From: Chloroflexota bacterium | GTDB lineage: Bacteria; Chloroflexota; Dehalococcoidia; Lucifugimonadales; UBA826 | Assembly (NCBI GenBank): GCA_002717465.1 | Contig: PBDQ01000001.1 | Location: forward strand, 8,514-41,715 | Direction: 5' to 3' | DNA: 33,202 bases | In this document: positions 8,691 through 17,323 of the stretch, in pieces | Layout of the letters: every line of letters begins with the position of its first letter | Position numbering within the stretch: position 1 is the first letter of the stretch | The notes under the pieces: generated by a model | Database searches by the model: none | What the model was told of the DNA's origin: nothing | What the model saw: only the letters and a program-made list of their open reading frames with translations | Program-made: the position numbers and the translations under genes

Positions 8691-9370
8691 TTTAGAATTG
8701 TGATTAAAGACGCTAATCCATCTTTCCAGGCTTTTAACTTTTTTCCTTCGGCTTTAGTTCTAGGATAGTAAGAGATCCTAGTTTCACTTATTAGCCCTCC
8801 TAATTTGAGTGTTTTAACAACAATTTCGAAGTCTAAGTTGAATCCAGTATCAGTTAATACTACGGATTTTATGAAATGACTCTCCATGATTTTCAAAGCT
8901 GTAGCTGGGTCAGTTATTTGACTTCTAAATAATATGTTTATGATTTTTGTAAGGACTGCAACTCCTATGTAATTCTGGAAGTATTTGTAAGATATATCTT
9001 CACCGCCCAGGACTCTACTCCCTAATGCTAATTGAGCATTATTGTCTAGAGCGTTTTTTAATAAAGCCGGTATATCTTTTGCATCATATTCGAGGTCAGG
9101 GTCATGGATTATTACATATTCCCCACTAGATGCTTCCAAACCAAGTCGTATTGATCCTCCTTTACCTATGTTGGTTCTGTTTAATATTTTTATTGTGTTT
9201 ATGTCGGGTAAAGATTCAATCCATTCTCTTGTTCCATCAGTAGATGCATTGTCTACGAAAATGAGTTCATATTGGAATTTTACGGATGCTAATTCTTGCT
9301 GTAGTTGGTGAACTGCGTGTTGTATTCGACCTGTTTCGTTGTAAGAACAAAGGATGATTGATATAAGCAT
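8651..9370 (-). CDS. GT2 polyprenyl-phosphate sugar synthase (DPM1/DPG-synthase-like)
   Basis: 239 residues, GT-A fold. MLISIILCSYNETGRIQHAV is the start, FVDNASTDGTREW the nucleotide-binding strand, NIGKGGSIRLGLEASSGEYV the typical DPM-like segment, and HDPDLEYD (Asp90-Pro-Asp92) the metal-binding DxD. ALGSRVLGG and ITDPATALKIM are also family hallmarks. There are no C-terminal membrane helices, as in dolichol-phosphate-mannose or glucose synthase-like enzymes. The expected reaction is transfer of a hexose from a nucleotide sugar to undecaprenyl phosphate at the cytoplasmic face, feeding the GT-C enzyme encoded next door. Which sugar is used is not known. Confidence 0.87.
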   Translation of the reverse strand: MLISIILCSYNETGRIQHAVHQLQQELASVKFQYELIFVDNASTDGTREWIESLPDINTIKILNRTNIGKGGSIRLGLEASSGEYVIIHDPDLEYDAKDIPALLKNALDNNAQLALGSRVLGGEDISYKYFQNYIGVAVLTKIINILFRSQITDPATALKIMESHFIKSVVLTDTGFNLDFEIVVKTLKLGGLISETRISYYPRTKAEGKKLKAWKDGLASLITILKCRLQSSKKFTQS

Positions 9371-9409
9371 TAGATGCTGACCGGACTCATGGAGTTCAAG
9401 GCTATTAAC

Positions 9410-10729
9410 TTAGTGTGAGTTAACAAACTTGGCTATCGTGTCATACGAGTAATTTAACATTTCTTTGGAAATGCCGGGATATATTCCTATCCAGAATGTA
9501 TTCTCTGCTACAATGTCTGTATTTTCCAAATTCCCTATTTGCCTTCTTTCGATTGTACGATAGGCGGGTTGGCGGAGTAAGTTGCCCCCGAATAGCAACC
9601 GAGTACCTATTTTAGAGTTTTCTAAATGGGTTGTGATATCTCTTCGTGTGAAATTGCAGTTTGGTTTCAGTGTAATTGGATATCCGAACCACGAAGGATT
9701 ACTATTAACGATTGACTTGGGAAGTAGCAAATGATCTTCTAGTGTCTTCATTTTCTGATGCAAATAATTGAAATTGGATTTTCTTTTATTTATGAAATCC
9801 TGCAGTTTTTGTAATTGAGCATTACCTATGGAGGCTTGAAAATCCGTCATTTTGAGATTGTAACCTATATGTGAGTATACATATTTGTGGTCATATCCAA
9901 AGGGTAATTCATCGAATTGCCATTCAAATCTTTTCCCGCAGGTATTATCTTTTCCGGGTTCACACCAGCAATCTCGCCCCCATTCCCGAAAAGATTCTAC
10001 GATAACTTTTAGCGATGGATTATTTGTAAATACGCATCCTCCCTCTCCTGTGGTGATATGGTGAGCGGGATACATACTTAGTGTTGAAAGGTCTCCAAAA
10101 GTGCCTGTAAGTTGGTCATTTATAGATGAACCCAAGGCGTCACAGTTATCTTCTATGAACCATAGATTATGGGTATCTGCTATCTCCCGTATAGCTATCG
10201 AATCATATGGGTTGCCTAATGTATGGGCTATAAATATGCCTTTTGTTTTTGGTCCAATGGCTTGAATGATAGATTCTATAGATGGATTGTAAAAACTCAG
10301 TTCTATGTCTATAAATACAGGAATCAGATTGTTCTGTATTATTGGGTTTACAGTGGTGGGAAATCCTGCTGCTACTGTTATGATTTCATCTCCGGGGGAG
10401 AGTTTCTGGACACCCAATTTATCCGAAGTTAATGCTGTCAAAGCTAATAAATTGGCAGATGAGCCGGAATTACAGAGTACAGCGTGTCTGGAGTTCATAA
10501 ATCTAGCTAAGTTGCGTTCAAATAATTGAGCATGCCTACCGGATGTGAGCCACATATCCAAAGAAGCATCAATGCTATTTATTAATTCTGAGGAATCTAA
10601 TACTTTGCCTGATACAGGAATGTAATCTTTGCCGCATTCAAATTGTTTTGCAGGAAAAGTCATATCGAAATATAATCTGGCCAAATCAAAGATTTGGTTT
10701 TTAATATCTTGTTGTTTGTTATTGTCCAT
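9410..10729 (-). CDS. rfbH: CDP-4-keto-6-deoxyglucose 3-dehydrase (E1), RfbH/DdhC family
   Basis: 439 residues, the size of RfbH. It is a DegT/DnrJ/EryC1 aminotransferase-fold protein in which the PLP lysine is replaced by histidine (YPAHHITTGEGG, His223/224), as in the E1 dehydrase that uses PMP. The [2Fe-2S] ligands are present exactly as in the family: Cys196-x57-Cys254-x-Cys256-x7-Cys264. It removes the C3 hydroxyl of CDP-4-keto-6-deoxy-D-glucose to give the 3,6-dideoxy precursor of paratose, abequose, tyvelose or ascarylose. E1 needs an iron-sulfur flavoprotein reductase (E3, DdhD/AscD) that is absent from this window. The gene follows rfbG by three bases. Confidence 0.95.
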   Translation of the reverse strand: MDNNKQQDIKNQIFDLARLYFDMTFPAKQFECGKDYIPVSGKVLDSSELINSIDASLDMWLTSGRHAQLFERNLARFMNSRHAVLCNSGSSANLLALTALTSDKLGVQKLSPGDEIITVAAGFPTTVNPIIQNNLIPVFIDIELSFYNPSIESIIQAIGPKTKGIFIAHTLGNPYDSIAIREIADTHNLWFIEDNCDALGSSINDQLTGTFGDLSTLSMYPAHHITTGEGGCVFTNNPSLKVIVESFREWGRDCWCEPGKDNTCGKRFEWQFDELPFGYDHKYVYSHIGYNLKMTDFQASIGNAQLQKLQDFINKRKSNFNYLHQKMKTLEDHLLLPKSIVNSNPSWFGYPITLKPNCNFTRRDITTHLENSKIGTRLLFGGNLLRQPAYRTIERRQIGNLENTDIVAENTFWIGIYPGISKEMLNYSYDTIAKFVNSH

Positions 10730-10732
10730 GAC

Positions 10733-11728
10733 TTAGGAAAGAAATTCTGTATACCATTCAATAGTGGATTTTAGTCCTTGCTCAAGGGAATATGATGGCT
10801 CCCAGTTTAAATCATGTTTCGCTTTCGTGCTGTCTAGGTATTGTGAATGGATTTCCCCTTTAGCAGTGTTAGTTATAATCGGTTCCAAATGTGATATGTT
10901 CATAGCGGTAGTGATCATATTTACTAAATCAAGTACTGATATTGGAGAGTTGTTGCCAAAATTAAAAGCTTGACCATATTCTAGTCCAGATACTGTGACA
11001 GAACCTAAAGTGAGGTATCCAGCTATAATATCTTTAACGTATATGTAATCTCTAAGATGAGTTCCGTCGCTTCTAATGATAGGCGCCTGATTATGTATTA
11101 GATCTTTGATAGTGCCAGGAATTATTCTATTCCAGTTTAGGTCTCCGCCTCCATACACGTTTCCACATCTAGCAATTGATATTGGCATTTTATAGGTTAT
11201 TGCATAAGACCTAGCTAGTAAATCGGTGCATGTTTTAGACACTTCATAAGGATAGATCCCGTCTAAATTTGTTGTTTCGGTGTAAGGAAGAATTTGATGG
11301 GTCCCGTAAGCTTTGTCACTAGATGCCACAACAATAGCATTTATACTGTCCATATGCAGTCTGCATGCCTCTAATAGATTATATGTTCCCCTGATGTTAT
11401 GTTCGAATGTTGTAAGCGGATCTTGAGCAGCAGTTTCTACGATGGCTTGAGCGCCTAAATGAAAGACAAGGTTTATATTATTATCTTTGATTATGGATTT
11501 TAATAGTTCTATGTTGGTTAAAGAACCTTGAATATTAGTTGTATTACTTAAGATATCATGTTTTTTTAGTATGGGATTTTCGTTATTTCCCCATAGTAAT
11601 AATACGGTATTTAATTTTAGATCGATAAGTGTTTTTACAAGCCACGAACCAATCACACCAGTTCCACCCGTAACCAAGATATTTAGACCTGATAAGTTTT
11701 TATATTTATCGGTCACCAAATTTTCCAT
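10733..11728 (-). CDS. rfbG: CDP-glucose 4,6-dehydratase (RfbG/DdhB)
   Basis: 331 residues from the preferred ATG at 11728; an ORF extension to 11797 exists but would add 23 unrelated residues and overlap rfbF by 85 nt. Starting at MENLVTDKYKNLSGLNILVT puts the Rossmann motif TGGTGVIG at 20-27, as in the family. Other landmarks are FHLGAQAIVETAAQDPL, ASSDKAYG, the catalytic YPYEVSK, RCGNVYGGGDLNWNRIIPG and DGTHLRDYIYVKD. These are hallmarks of CDP-glucose 4,6-dehydratase rather than dTDP- or GDP-specific relatives. It makes CDP-4-keto-6-deoxyglucose for RfbH, encoded directly downstream. Confidence 0.94.
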   Translation of the reverse strand: MENLVTDKYKNLSGLNILVTGGTGVIGSWLVKTLIDLKLNTVLLLWGNNENPILKKHDILSNTTNIQGSLTNIELLKSIIKDNNINLVFHLGAQAIVETAAQDPLTTFEHNIRGTYNLLEACRLHMDSINAIVVASSDKAYGTHQILPYTETTNLDGIYPYEVSKTCTDLLARSYAITYKMPISIARCGNVYGGGDLNWNRIIPGTIKDLIHNQAPIIRSDGTHLRDYIYVKDIIAGYLTLGSVTVSGLEYGQAFNFGNNSPISVLDLVNMITTAMNISHLEPIITNTAKGEIHSQYLDSTKAKHDLNWEPSYSLEQGLKSTIEWYTEFLS

Positions 11729-12480
11729 GGAGCATTGCCTGAATCCCACATGCTTTTTAGTAATCTTAATTCTCTTAAAGTGTCCATGGGTTGCCAAAAC
11801 CCCTCATGTTTGAAAGCTTGCAATTGGTTATCTTGCGCTAATTTTTCCAGTGGTTCTCGTTCAAATATAGTTGCGTCATCTTTTATGTAGTCAAAAATTT
11901 TGGGTTCAAGGACAAAAAATCCTCCATTAATCCAGCCTTCTCCTATTTGTGGTTTCTCAGAAAATGAAATTACAGAATCTCCGTCAAATTCAAGTCGTCC
12001 GAACCTTGATGGAGGTCTAACAGCAGTAATAGTTGCCAATTTGCCATGAGATTTATGAAATTTTATAAGTTCGTCAATATCTATGTTTGCGACCCCGTCC
12101 CCATATGTCATTAGAAATGTTTCTTTACCGATGTGTTCTTTTAATTTAAGAATCCTGCCACCTGTTTCAGTGTTTTTACCTGTTTCTATAAGATTAATAA
12201 CCCAATTTTTCCGGGTTTGTTTGACATAATCAGTTTCTCCGGTTTTTAAATTTACTGTTATATCGTCCTCAAATAAATTGTAGTTGATAAAATATTGTTT
12301 TATTTGCTCACCTTTGTATCCAAGGGCAATATAGAAGTCATCATGACCATAATGTCCATAAATATTTAAAATGTGCCATAAGATAGGGTTATCTCCAATT
12401 TCCACCATTGGTTTTGGCCGAACACTCGTTTCTTCGGAGAGCCGAGTGCCGAGTCCGCCTGCTAAAATAATCGTTTTCAT
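11713..12480 (-). CDS. rfbF: Glucose-1-phosphate cytidylyltransferase (RfbF/DdhA)
   Basis: 255 residues, the usual length. MKTIILAGGLGTRLSEET and VRPKPMVEIGDNPILWHI form the nucleotidyltransferase signature. GHYGHDDFYIALGYKGEQIK and FLMTYGDGVANID are specific to CTP:glucose-1-phosphate enzymes. It produces CDP-glucose from CTP and glucose 1-phosphate, the first step toward the CDP-3,6-dideoxyhexose made with the two following genes. The ATG overlaps the stop of the upstream GT4 in an ATGA arrangement, which suggests translational coupling. A short 16-nt overlap with rfbG follows. Confidence 0.96.
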   Translation of the reverse strand: MKTIILAGGLGTRLSEETSVRPKPMVEIGDNPILWHILNIYGHYGHDDFYIALGYKGEQIKQYFINYNLFEDDITVNLKTGETDYVKQTRKNWVINLIETGKNTETGGRILKLKEHIGKETFLMTYGDGVANIDIDELIKFHKSHGKLATITAVRPPSRFGRLEFDGDSVISFSEKPQIGEGWINGGFFVLEPKIFDYIKDDATIFEREPLEKLAQDNQLQAFKHEGFWQPMDTLRELRLLKSMWDSGNAPWKIW

Positions 12481-13622
12481 ACTTTGTAATTCTCTAATAT
12501 TCTGGTTACCCTAGATTGCCAGGTATTTGCTTGCGCATCTTGCAGTGCGTTCAAAGCTATTTTATTAGCCATTTGATAGTTTGTCAGTGCGTTTTCTACA
12601 GCAAATTTCCAATCCTGTATGTTGTCTGGTTCAACTAAAATAGAATTTGTTTCATTTAATACTTCTCGTAAAGCTGGGAGGTCACTTGCGATGATGGGTT
12701 TGTTGCTGGCCATATATTCAAAAGTTTTCATAGGGCTCATCCATGTAGAGGTGTCACCTCCTCCGGATACCGATACTTTTCGTTGATATGGCATTATCAG
12801 TATGTCCGCTGCTTGGTAGTATTGAGGCAATTGGTTATTAGGGATAAATCCTGTGTAGGTCAAATTGTCTATGTTCATTTTCAAGGATATTGATTGCTGG
12901 TAAGAGACGTCGTCTTGTTCTCCTCCCACGATGAGAAAATGTATGTGAGGTAATTTTTTTGCTAACTTGTGAATTATGTTTATCCCTCGCCCTTCATACA
13001 AATGCCCTACATATAGCACGATTTTTGAGTTTGAGTGAATTTCTAATGAAGACTTAGTCTGTGTTGTCATATCGGTCTTTAGGGACAACCTTTGTATATC
13101 TACAGCATCATGGTGGACAAAAATATTGTTTTCTTTTAAATAAGGATGTTGTTGTAATAATTTTTCTTTCAAAGACAGGGATATTGTTACGATGAAATTC
13201 AGGTATTTTTTTCTAGTTAATGATTTGAGCATAAACTTGTTAAACAGAGTATTTGGAATGGAGTGCAATTCAAGAACATTATTTTGTTTGATATATTGGC
13301 ATAAATAAGATGCTCGTAAACTCCTTGTATAGACCAGATTAGGTCTGTTGATTAACACTTGTAATAGTACTGATAAGTCATAATTTATATTCCTAACCAT
13401 TGATAATGCTTTATATGTGACAATTTTAAAAGTATTTTCTATGCCGTAGATTTCATTTAATGGAAAGAGTATAGGTGAAGTTTGGGAATTAGGTTTTTTT
13501 GCGTATAGAGTCACTTGATGGCCGCATCCCTTAATGGCATCGCACATTTTCATCACTTGGATTGAATTGGCTGCTTTGGAAGGTATAACAGAATCAGACC
13601 AGAATATAATATTAAGTTTCAG
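12477..13622 (-). CDS. Glycosyltransferase family 4, probable CTG start
   Basis: About 381 residues, GT-B/GT4. The first ATG/GTG start in this frame (GTG at 13556) would delete the first beta strand. Upstream the frame stays open and encodes KLNIIFWSDSVIPSKAANSI, a good GT4 N-terminus, up to a CTG at 13622-13620. That CTG has GGAG five bases upstream and overlaps the TGA of the preceding gene as CTGA, the equivalent of the ATGA junctions elsewhere in this operon. No ATG, GTG or TTG lies between the upstream in-frame stop and codon 23. The second domain has LYVGHLYEGRGINII, and the donor site region contains KTFEYMASNKPIIASDLPALRE. Sugar specificity is unknown. Confidence 0.85.
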   Translation of the reverse strand: MKLNIIFWSDSVIPSKAANSIQVMKMCDAIKGCGHQVTLYAKKPNSQTSPILFPLNEIYGIENTFKIVTYKALSMVRNINYDLSVLLQVLINRPNLVYTRSLRASYLCQYIKQNNVLELHSIPNTLFNKFMLKSLTRKKYLNFIVTISLSLKEKLLQQHPYLKENNIFVHHDAVDIQRLSLKTDMTTQTKSSLEIHSNSKIVLYVGHLYEGRGINIIHKLAKKLPHIHFLIVGGEQDDVSYQQSISLKMNIDNLTYTGFIPNNQLPQYYQAADILIMPYQRKVSVSGGGDTSTWMSPMKTFEYMASNKPIIASDLPALREVLNETNSILVEPDNIQDWKFAVENALTNYQMANKIALNALQDAQANTWQSRVTRILENYKV

Positions 13623-14854
13623 TGTTTCTCCAGTAAGCGTTTGAGTTTCTTAGGTAGGTAGTATCTTTGTACATATAATGTTTGCTTTATTATTTCATTA
13701 AACGTTCTTTTTAAAGGGCCGTAGGGTTGCAGGATTTGTGTTGTGAAATCACAACCATAGCTGGATTTAATGATCTTTTCTATTACTTCGACTGATAGAT
13801 CCCTCATATGATTAATTCCGTAACCTTGGTGCAAGTGGTATTTGGCAAAAGTTATAGTGTTGAATTCTTTTGTCATGTTGTATGGTAATGAAGCTGGAGA
13901 TAGTAATATTTGAGATCTACTGTTGGGGATTTTTTCTAGTTCTTTAGATAATTCTAATGATATATGTCTAGTGTTTTTTGAAGTATATAAAACAGGGTTC
14001 TTAAGATAAGGGCCAAATTGCTTGGATTGCCCTTGGGTAGTATATGAATGGAAATCTATATAAATATTGGGAGGTGAAGTTTGGAAAAGATTCCATAAAT
14101 AATGTGCCTCTGGGCAAGCCTGGATGTTATATTTTTGGAAATCCCAAAAGAAATTGACTCCGTTATGATTACATCCGTTTTTCCCGCTTATAAATCCATC
14201 TGGATTAAGTACAGGGATAATCATGAAATCAAACGCACTATTATGATGATTACCTTCATTAAGAAGCCATTCTGTTATTGCGACGGTCGAAATTGTATCT
14301 CCTTCAGCAGGATGAATCCCAGAACTGATACATATCAGGGGTAACTTCTCGTTTCGTTTGGAATATAAGGTAAATGCGTTTAGATCGTGTCCTAAGACAC
14401 TTTTGCCATAGTTTAATTTGTGAATATAATTTGATTTCGCATATTCATCGAATTTTAAGGTAATATTTTTCAAAGGTTTCCACATAGTATTTGAAAAATA
14501 CCGTTTACTCATAGGAGGTAAATCTACAGTAAAAGCATATCCAGCAGGACATTTAGTAACCTCTACTTTGGACTCGAGAAAGCAATTACTTGGAGAAGTT
14601 GAGGACCATATAGCATCAGGGATAGGTTTTTTATCGGTTTGCTGGATTATTACTTTGATTTGCTTATGTTCCTCCGAATGGTTGGATAGGCCAAAATTGA
14701 AATGAAGATTATAGTCATGGATCTCGTAGTCGATATCGACCAGAGGTTCTTCAGATAGTGCACATGTCAGGCTAGTTCCTTCTTCACTATATGCTCCAAG
14801 ACTAGCTCCATCATAGTCCACTAGTAACTCTATGTTAGTGTTGCTGCTAAGCAT
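13619..14854 (-). CDS. M14 zinc carboxypeptidase-like protein with altered substrate pocket
   Basis: About 411 residues from an ATG at 14854 that gives an 8-nt overlap with the upstream gene; ATG 14902 and GTG 14935 are alternatives. An N-terminal beta domain (about 1-140) resembles that of cytosolic carboxypeptidases, followed by the M14 catalytic fold. Zinc ligands look intact: GIHPAE (His181, Glu184) and DFHSY (His269), and LNPDG is conserved. The segment that normally reads R-C-x3-G-x-D-L-N-R is here GCNHNGVNFFWDF (about 227-239). It lacks the Arg and Asn-Arg residues that hold the substrate's C-terminal carboxylate, so ordinary peptide trimming is unlikely. A deacylase or amidase role on an amino sugar would fit the location but is inference. 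Confidence 0.72.
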   Translation of the reverse strand: MLSSNTNIELLVDYDGASLGAYSEEGTSLTCALSEEPLVDIDYEIHDYNLHFNFGLSNHSEEHKQIKVIIQQTDKKPIPDAIWSSTSPSNCFLESKVEVTKCPAGYAFTVDLPPMSKRYFSNTMWKPLKNITLKFDEYAKSNYIHKLNYGKSVLGHDLNAFTLYSKRNEKLPLICISSGIHPAEGDTISTVAITEWLLNEGNHHNSAFDFMIIPVLNPDGFISGKNGCNHNGVNFFWDFQKYNIQACPEAHYLWNLFQTSPPNIYIDFHSYTTQGQSKQFGPYLKNPVLYTSKNTRHISLELSKELEKIPNSRSQILLSPASLPYNMTKEFNTITFAKYHLHQGYGINHMRDLSVEVIEKIIKSSYGCDFTTQILQPYGPLKRTFNEIIKQTLYVQRYYLPKKLKRLLEKH

Positions 14855-16406
14855 TGGTAATGCATTTACGAGTATATTCAGCAAGTAGTGTGATTTGGTC
14901 ATTCCATTCTTTACGCTCGCTTCCGTGTTGTTCACTACTTTTAGCTACACCGTCGCGATTCAATAATGTTGAATAAAAATTTAAACTTTGTGACTGCGAT
15001 ATGATTGAAGCAAGATAACGGATAACTGATTTTTTATTATATTGATAGTTGTATAGAATGTTCTGTATTGATTCACTTAAATCATGGAAACTACGTATTT
15101 TAATTACCATAGAAGAAGGGAGGAACTGATAAGCAGTATTTCCGAAAATTACTACAGGCTTCCGCTTTATGATAGCTTCCCAGCCGGCAGAACCTCCAAT
15201 AGTTAATACTAATTTACTATGATTAATTATTGGGTCTGTAGGCACATTAGGATCGATTAACTTGCAATTCGGTATCTCAAGGATCTTGGTGTAATAGCTT
15301 AAAGTACGTCTTCCGATGGATTTAGGATGGTCTTTCACTAACAATTCCATTCCAGTAGGTAGGCTTGAGGCGATATTACGGATAACTTCAATTTGGTTGG
15401 TGTTATATCTCCCATATACCAGCAAAGCAACTTCTGGCTCTAGATGTAGAGGGAAAAAAGCGAAATTATGTGAAGATAATTCAGCGGCATTGACATACCT
15501 ATTACGTAAGTTTATTTTGATAAGTTGTTTTAGTAGTGGCTTATACAAACAGTTATGGAACATTGGTTTTATAAGACCAGGGTCGTGACGATCTCTCAAT
15601 CTTCCAAATTTAATTGAAAATTCTTGGAAGAGTATTTTGATTACTTTGGGGGATTTTATAATCCGTATAAAGTTTTTAAGGATTATGGTATGAATCCTAC
15701 GAGTTACTTTGATTCCCACGCCCTCGTATTGGAAAATCCCTTTTACTAAATCTTTATAGATTGCTTCTGCTTGCTCAGTAAGTTCCTTTTCTATAGGCAT
15801 GGTCCTAAAGTCTTCATATTGTTTCTGGATTCTATTTGAAGGTTCTTGTATGTCATCACTGAACACCATGAAGTCTTTTATTCTGGTTGTTCTTATGTTA
15901 AGAATTTGGATGCCTCTCGATTTCGCAAAGAGGTGGATAAGGTATTCTGTTAAGGTAACGCATATAAAAGAGATTACGACTTTGGGCTGAACGCTGTTGA
16001 AGAATTTTTCTACCCGGATTAGGGCCGTTTGTAATATCTGCAATAATTCGGTGTGAGTGTAAGGAGACCTGTAATCTTGAAAATAAGTTGCTCTAATGTT
16101 TTGCATTAGTCTCCGGTCCGATATTATTGCATCCCAAAAGTTTGGTATGTTTAATATCTTCTGATAATGGTCTAATAGTTCGTAGTCAACTTGGGTATTC
16201 TGGTAATCATTGGTAATTTCCCATTCTGCAAGGATTTGGAATTTATCTAATTGATTGCCTGGGTTTGATTTTTGAAAGTCTGCAACTGACCGTCTATGGG
16301 ATACTGCGAGTCCTATGTTGTTTAAGTCAATTTGATGTTGCAGTTTCAATGCTAAATCATGGAACATATTGATACTTCCAGATTGGCTTATGAAGATCGC
16401 GTTCAC
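14847..16406 (-). CDS. Capsule polysaccharide biosynthesis-like transferase
   Basis: 519 residues starting at GTG (MNAIFISQSGSINMFHDLAL). The C-terminal half matches the pattern of capsular polysaccharide synthesis proteins with a GT-B fold (KpsS/KpsC-like or related): FFPLHLEPEVALLVYG at about 320-335, then LLVKDHPKS, a GGSAGWEAI loop and KRKPVVIFGN. The N-terminal half holds a long alpha-rich region with VVISFICVTLTEYLIHLFAKSRGI, typical of large surface-carbohydrate transferases. It probably transfers a sugar, possibly an acidic one. It starts three bases after the dehydrogenase stop. Confidence 0.72.
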   Translation of the reverse strand: MNAIFISQSGSINMFHDLALKLQHQIDLNNIGLAVSHRRSVADFQKSNPGNQLDKFQILAEWEITNDYQNTQVDYELLDHYQKILNIPNFWDAIISDRRLMQNIRATYFQDYRSPYTHTELLQILQTALIRVEKFFNSVQPKVVISFICVTLTEYLIHLFAKSRGIQILNIRTTRIKDFMVFSDDIQEPSNRIQKQYEDFRTMPIEKELTEQAEAIYKDLVKGIFQYEGVGIKVTRRIHTIILKNFIRIIKSPKVIKILFQEFSIKFGRLRDRHDPGLIKPMFHNCLYKPLLKQLIKINLRNRYVNAAELSSHNFAFFPLHLEPEVALLVYGRYNTNQIEVIRNIASSLPTGMELLVKDHPKSIGRRTLSYYTKILEIPNCKLIDPNVPTDPIINHSKLVLTIGGSAGWEAIIKRKPVVIFGNTAYQFLPSSMVIKIRSFHDLSESIQNILYNYQYNKKSVIRYLASIISQSQSLNFYSTLLNRDGVAKSSEQHGSERKEWNDQITLLAEYTRKCITNA

Positions 16407-16408
16407 TA

Positions 16409-17323
16409 TTACGCTCGGTCCAAGCTGTCAAGAAATTTTTTGGCAATAAATACTTCTGTGGCAGCCATAGATTCGTAAGTGCATCCTCCGATATGAGGAG
16501 TAATGATTACATGAGGGTCATTGGTAGTTTGAGAGTAGTTCCATAAAGCACTATTTCCCAGATCGTATTCTGTAGCTAGCACATCGACAGCGACTCCTCT
16601 AACCTTACCATTTAATAAACAATCTACAATATCTGGTTCTTTTATAATTTGCCCTCTCGATGTGTTTATAAGGTGGATGCCTGAATTCATTTGAGATATT
16701 TGATTTTTGCCAATTAACTCATGCGTTTCCTGATTGTAAGGAAGATGTATTGAAAGGATATCTGAGCCTTTAAGTGCTTCATTGAGATTGGTGCTTGAGA
16801 AGTAATCCCCTGTATATTTATTGTCAAATGACCTGATGTTCATGCCAAATGCAGAAGCTATGTTCGCTACTTGTATACCAATTCTACCCATTCCTAATAT
16901 ACACAAGGTTTTACCTTTTAACTCGTTTCCTTTGTGCTCCATTCTGTTCCAAATGCCGTTTTTGACATCAGCTACAGCTGATGGGATGTTTCTGAATAGA
17001 GATAGCATTAAGGTTATTGTGTGCTCTGCAGTTGCAGGTATTGATTGAAGGAATTGATATTCTCCTTGCAATGAAATGATCCTGATGCTTCGTTTTTGGC
17101 ACTCTAATTGATCTATGTGGTCTAATCCTGTGGTAGCTGTCAGAATGAATTTCAAATCGGGGAATCGGTCTAGGAATCTATGATCAATTACTTCTTTTAG
17201 GCGTGTAATGATTACTTGTATTGGCTCATTCGTAGGATTTTCATAATATATACCCACTGTTTGCAATATCTCTATTGCATGGGTAGAGTACTCTGAAGGT
17301 TCATTGTTCAATATGTTCATCAT
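16409..17323 (-). CDS. D-isomer-specific 2-hydroxyacid dehydrogenase (SerA/PdxB-like)
   Basis: 304 residues, the size of a minimal D-2-hydroxyacid dehydrogenase. The NAD-binding loop is LGMGRIG (Gly144-x-Gly146-x2-Gly149). The catalytic triad is visible as Arg223 (NTSRGQ), Glu252 (VLATE) and His277 (ITPHIGG). It lacks the ACT domain of full-length SerA. The start overlaps the stop of the CMP-sugar synthetase gene (ATGA). Its embedding in a nonulosonate module suggests that it oxidises or reduces a hydroxyacid or alpha-keto acid tied to the glycan, but the actual substrate cannot be named. Confidence 0.85.
   Translation of the reverse strand: MMNILNNEPSEYSTHAIEILQTVGIYYENPTNEPIQVIITRLKEVIDHRFLDRFPDLKFILTATTGLDHIDQLECQKRSIRIISLQGEYQFLQSIPATAEHTITLMLSLFRNIPSAVADVKNGIWNRMEHKGNELKGKTLCILGMGRIGIQVANIASAFGMNIRSFDNKYTGDYFSSTNLNEALKGSDILSIHLPYNQETHELIGKNQISQMNSGIHLINTSRGQIIKEPDIVDCLLNGKVRGVAVDVLATEYDLGNSALWNYSQTTNDPHVIITPHIGGCTYESMAATEVFIAKKFLDSLDRA

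Noticed and set aside
10733-11797. RfbG starting at ATG 11797
   Set aside because: The extra 23 residues are basic and unlike the family, and the overlap with rfbF would be 85 nt; ATG 11728 gives the normal N-terminus.
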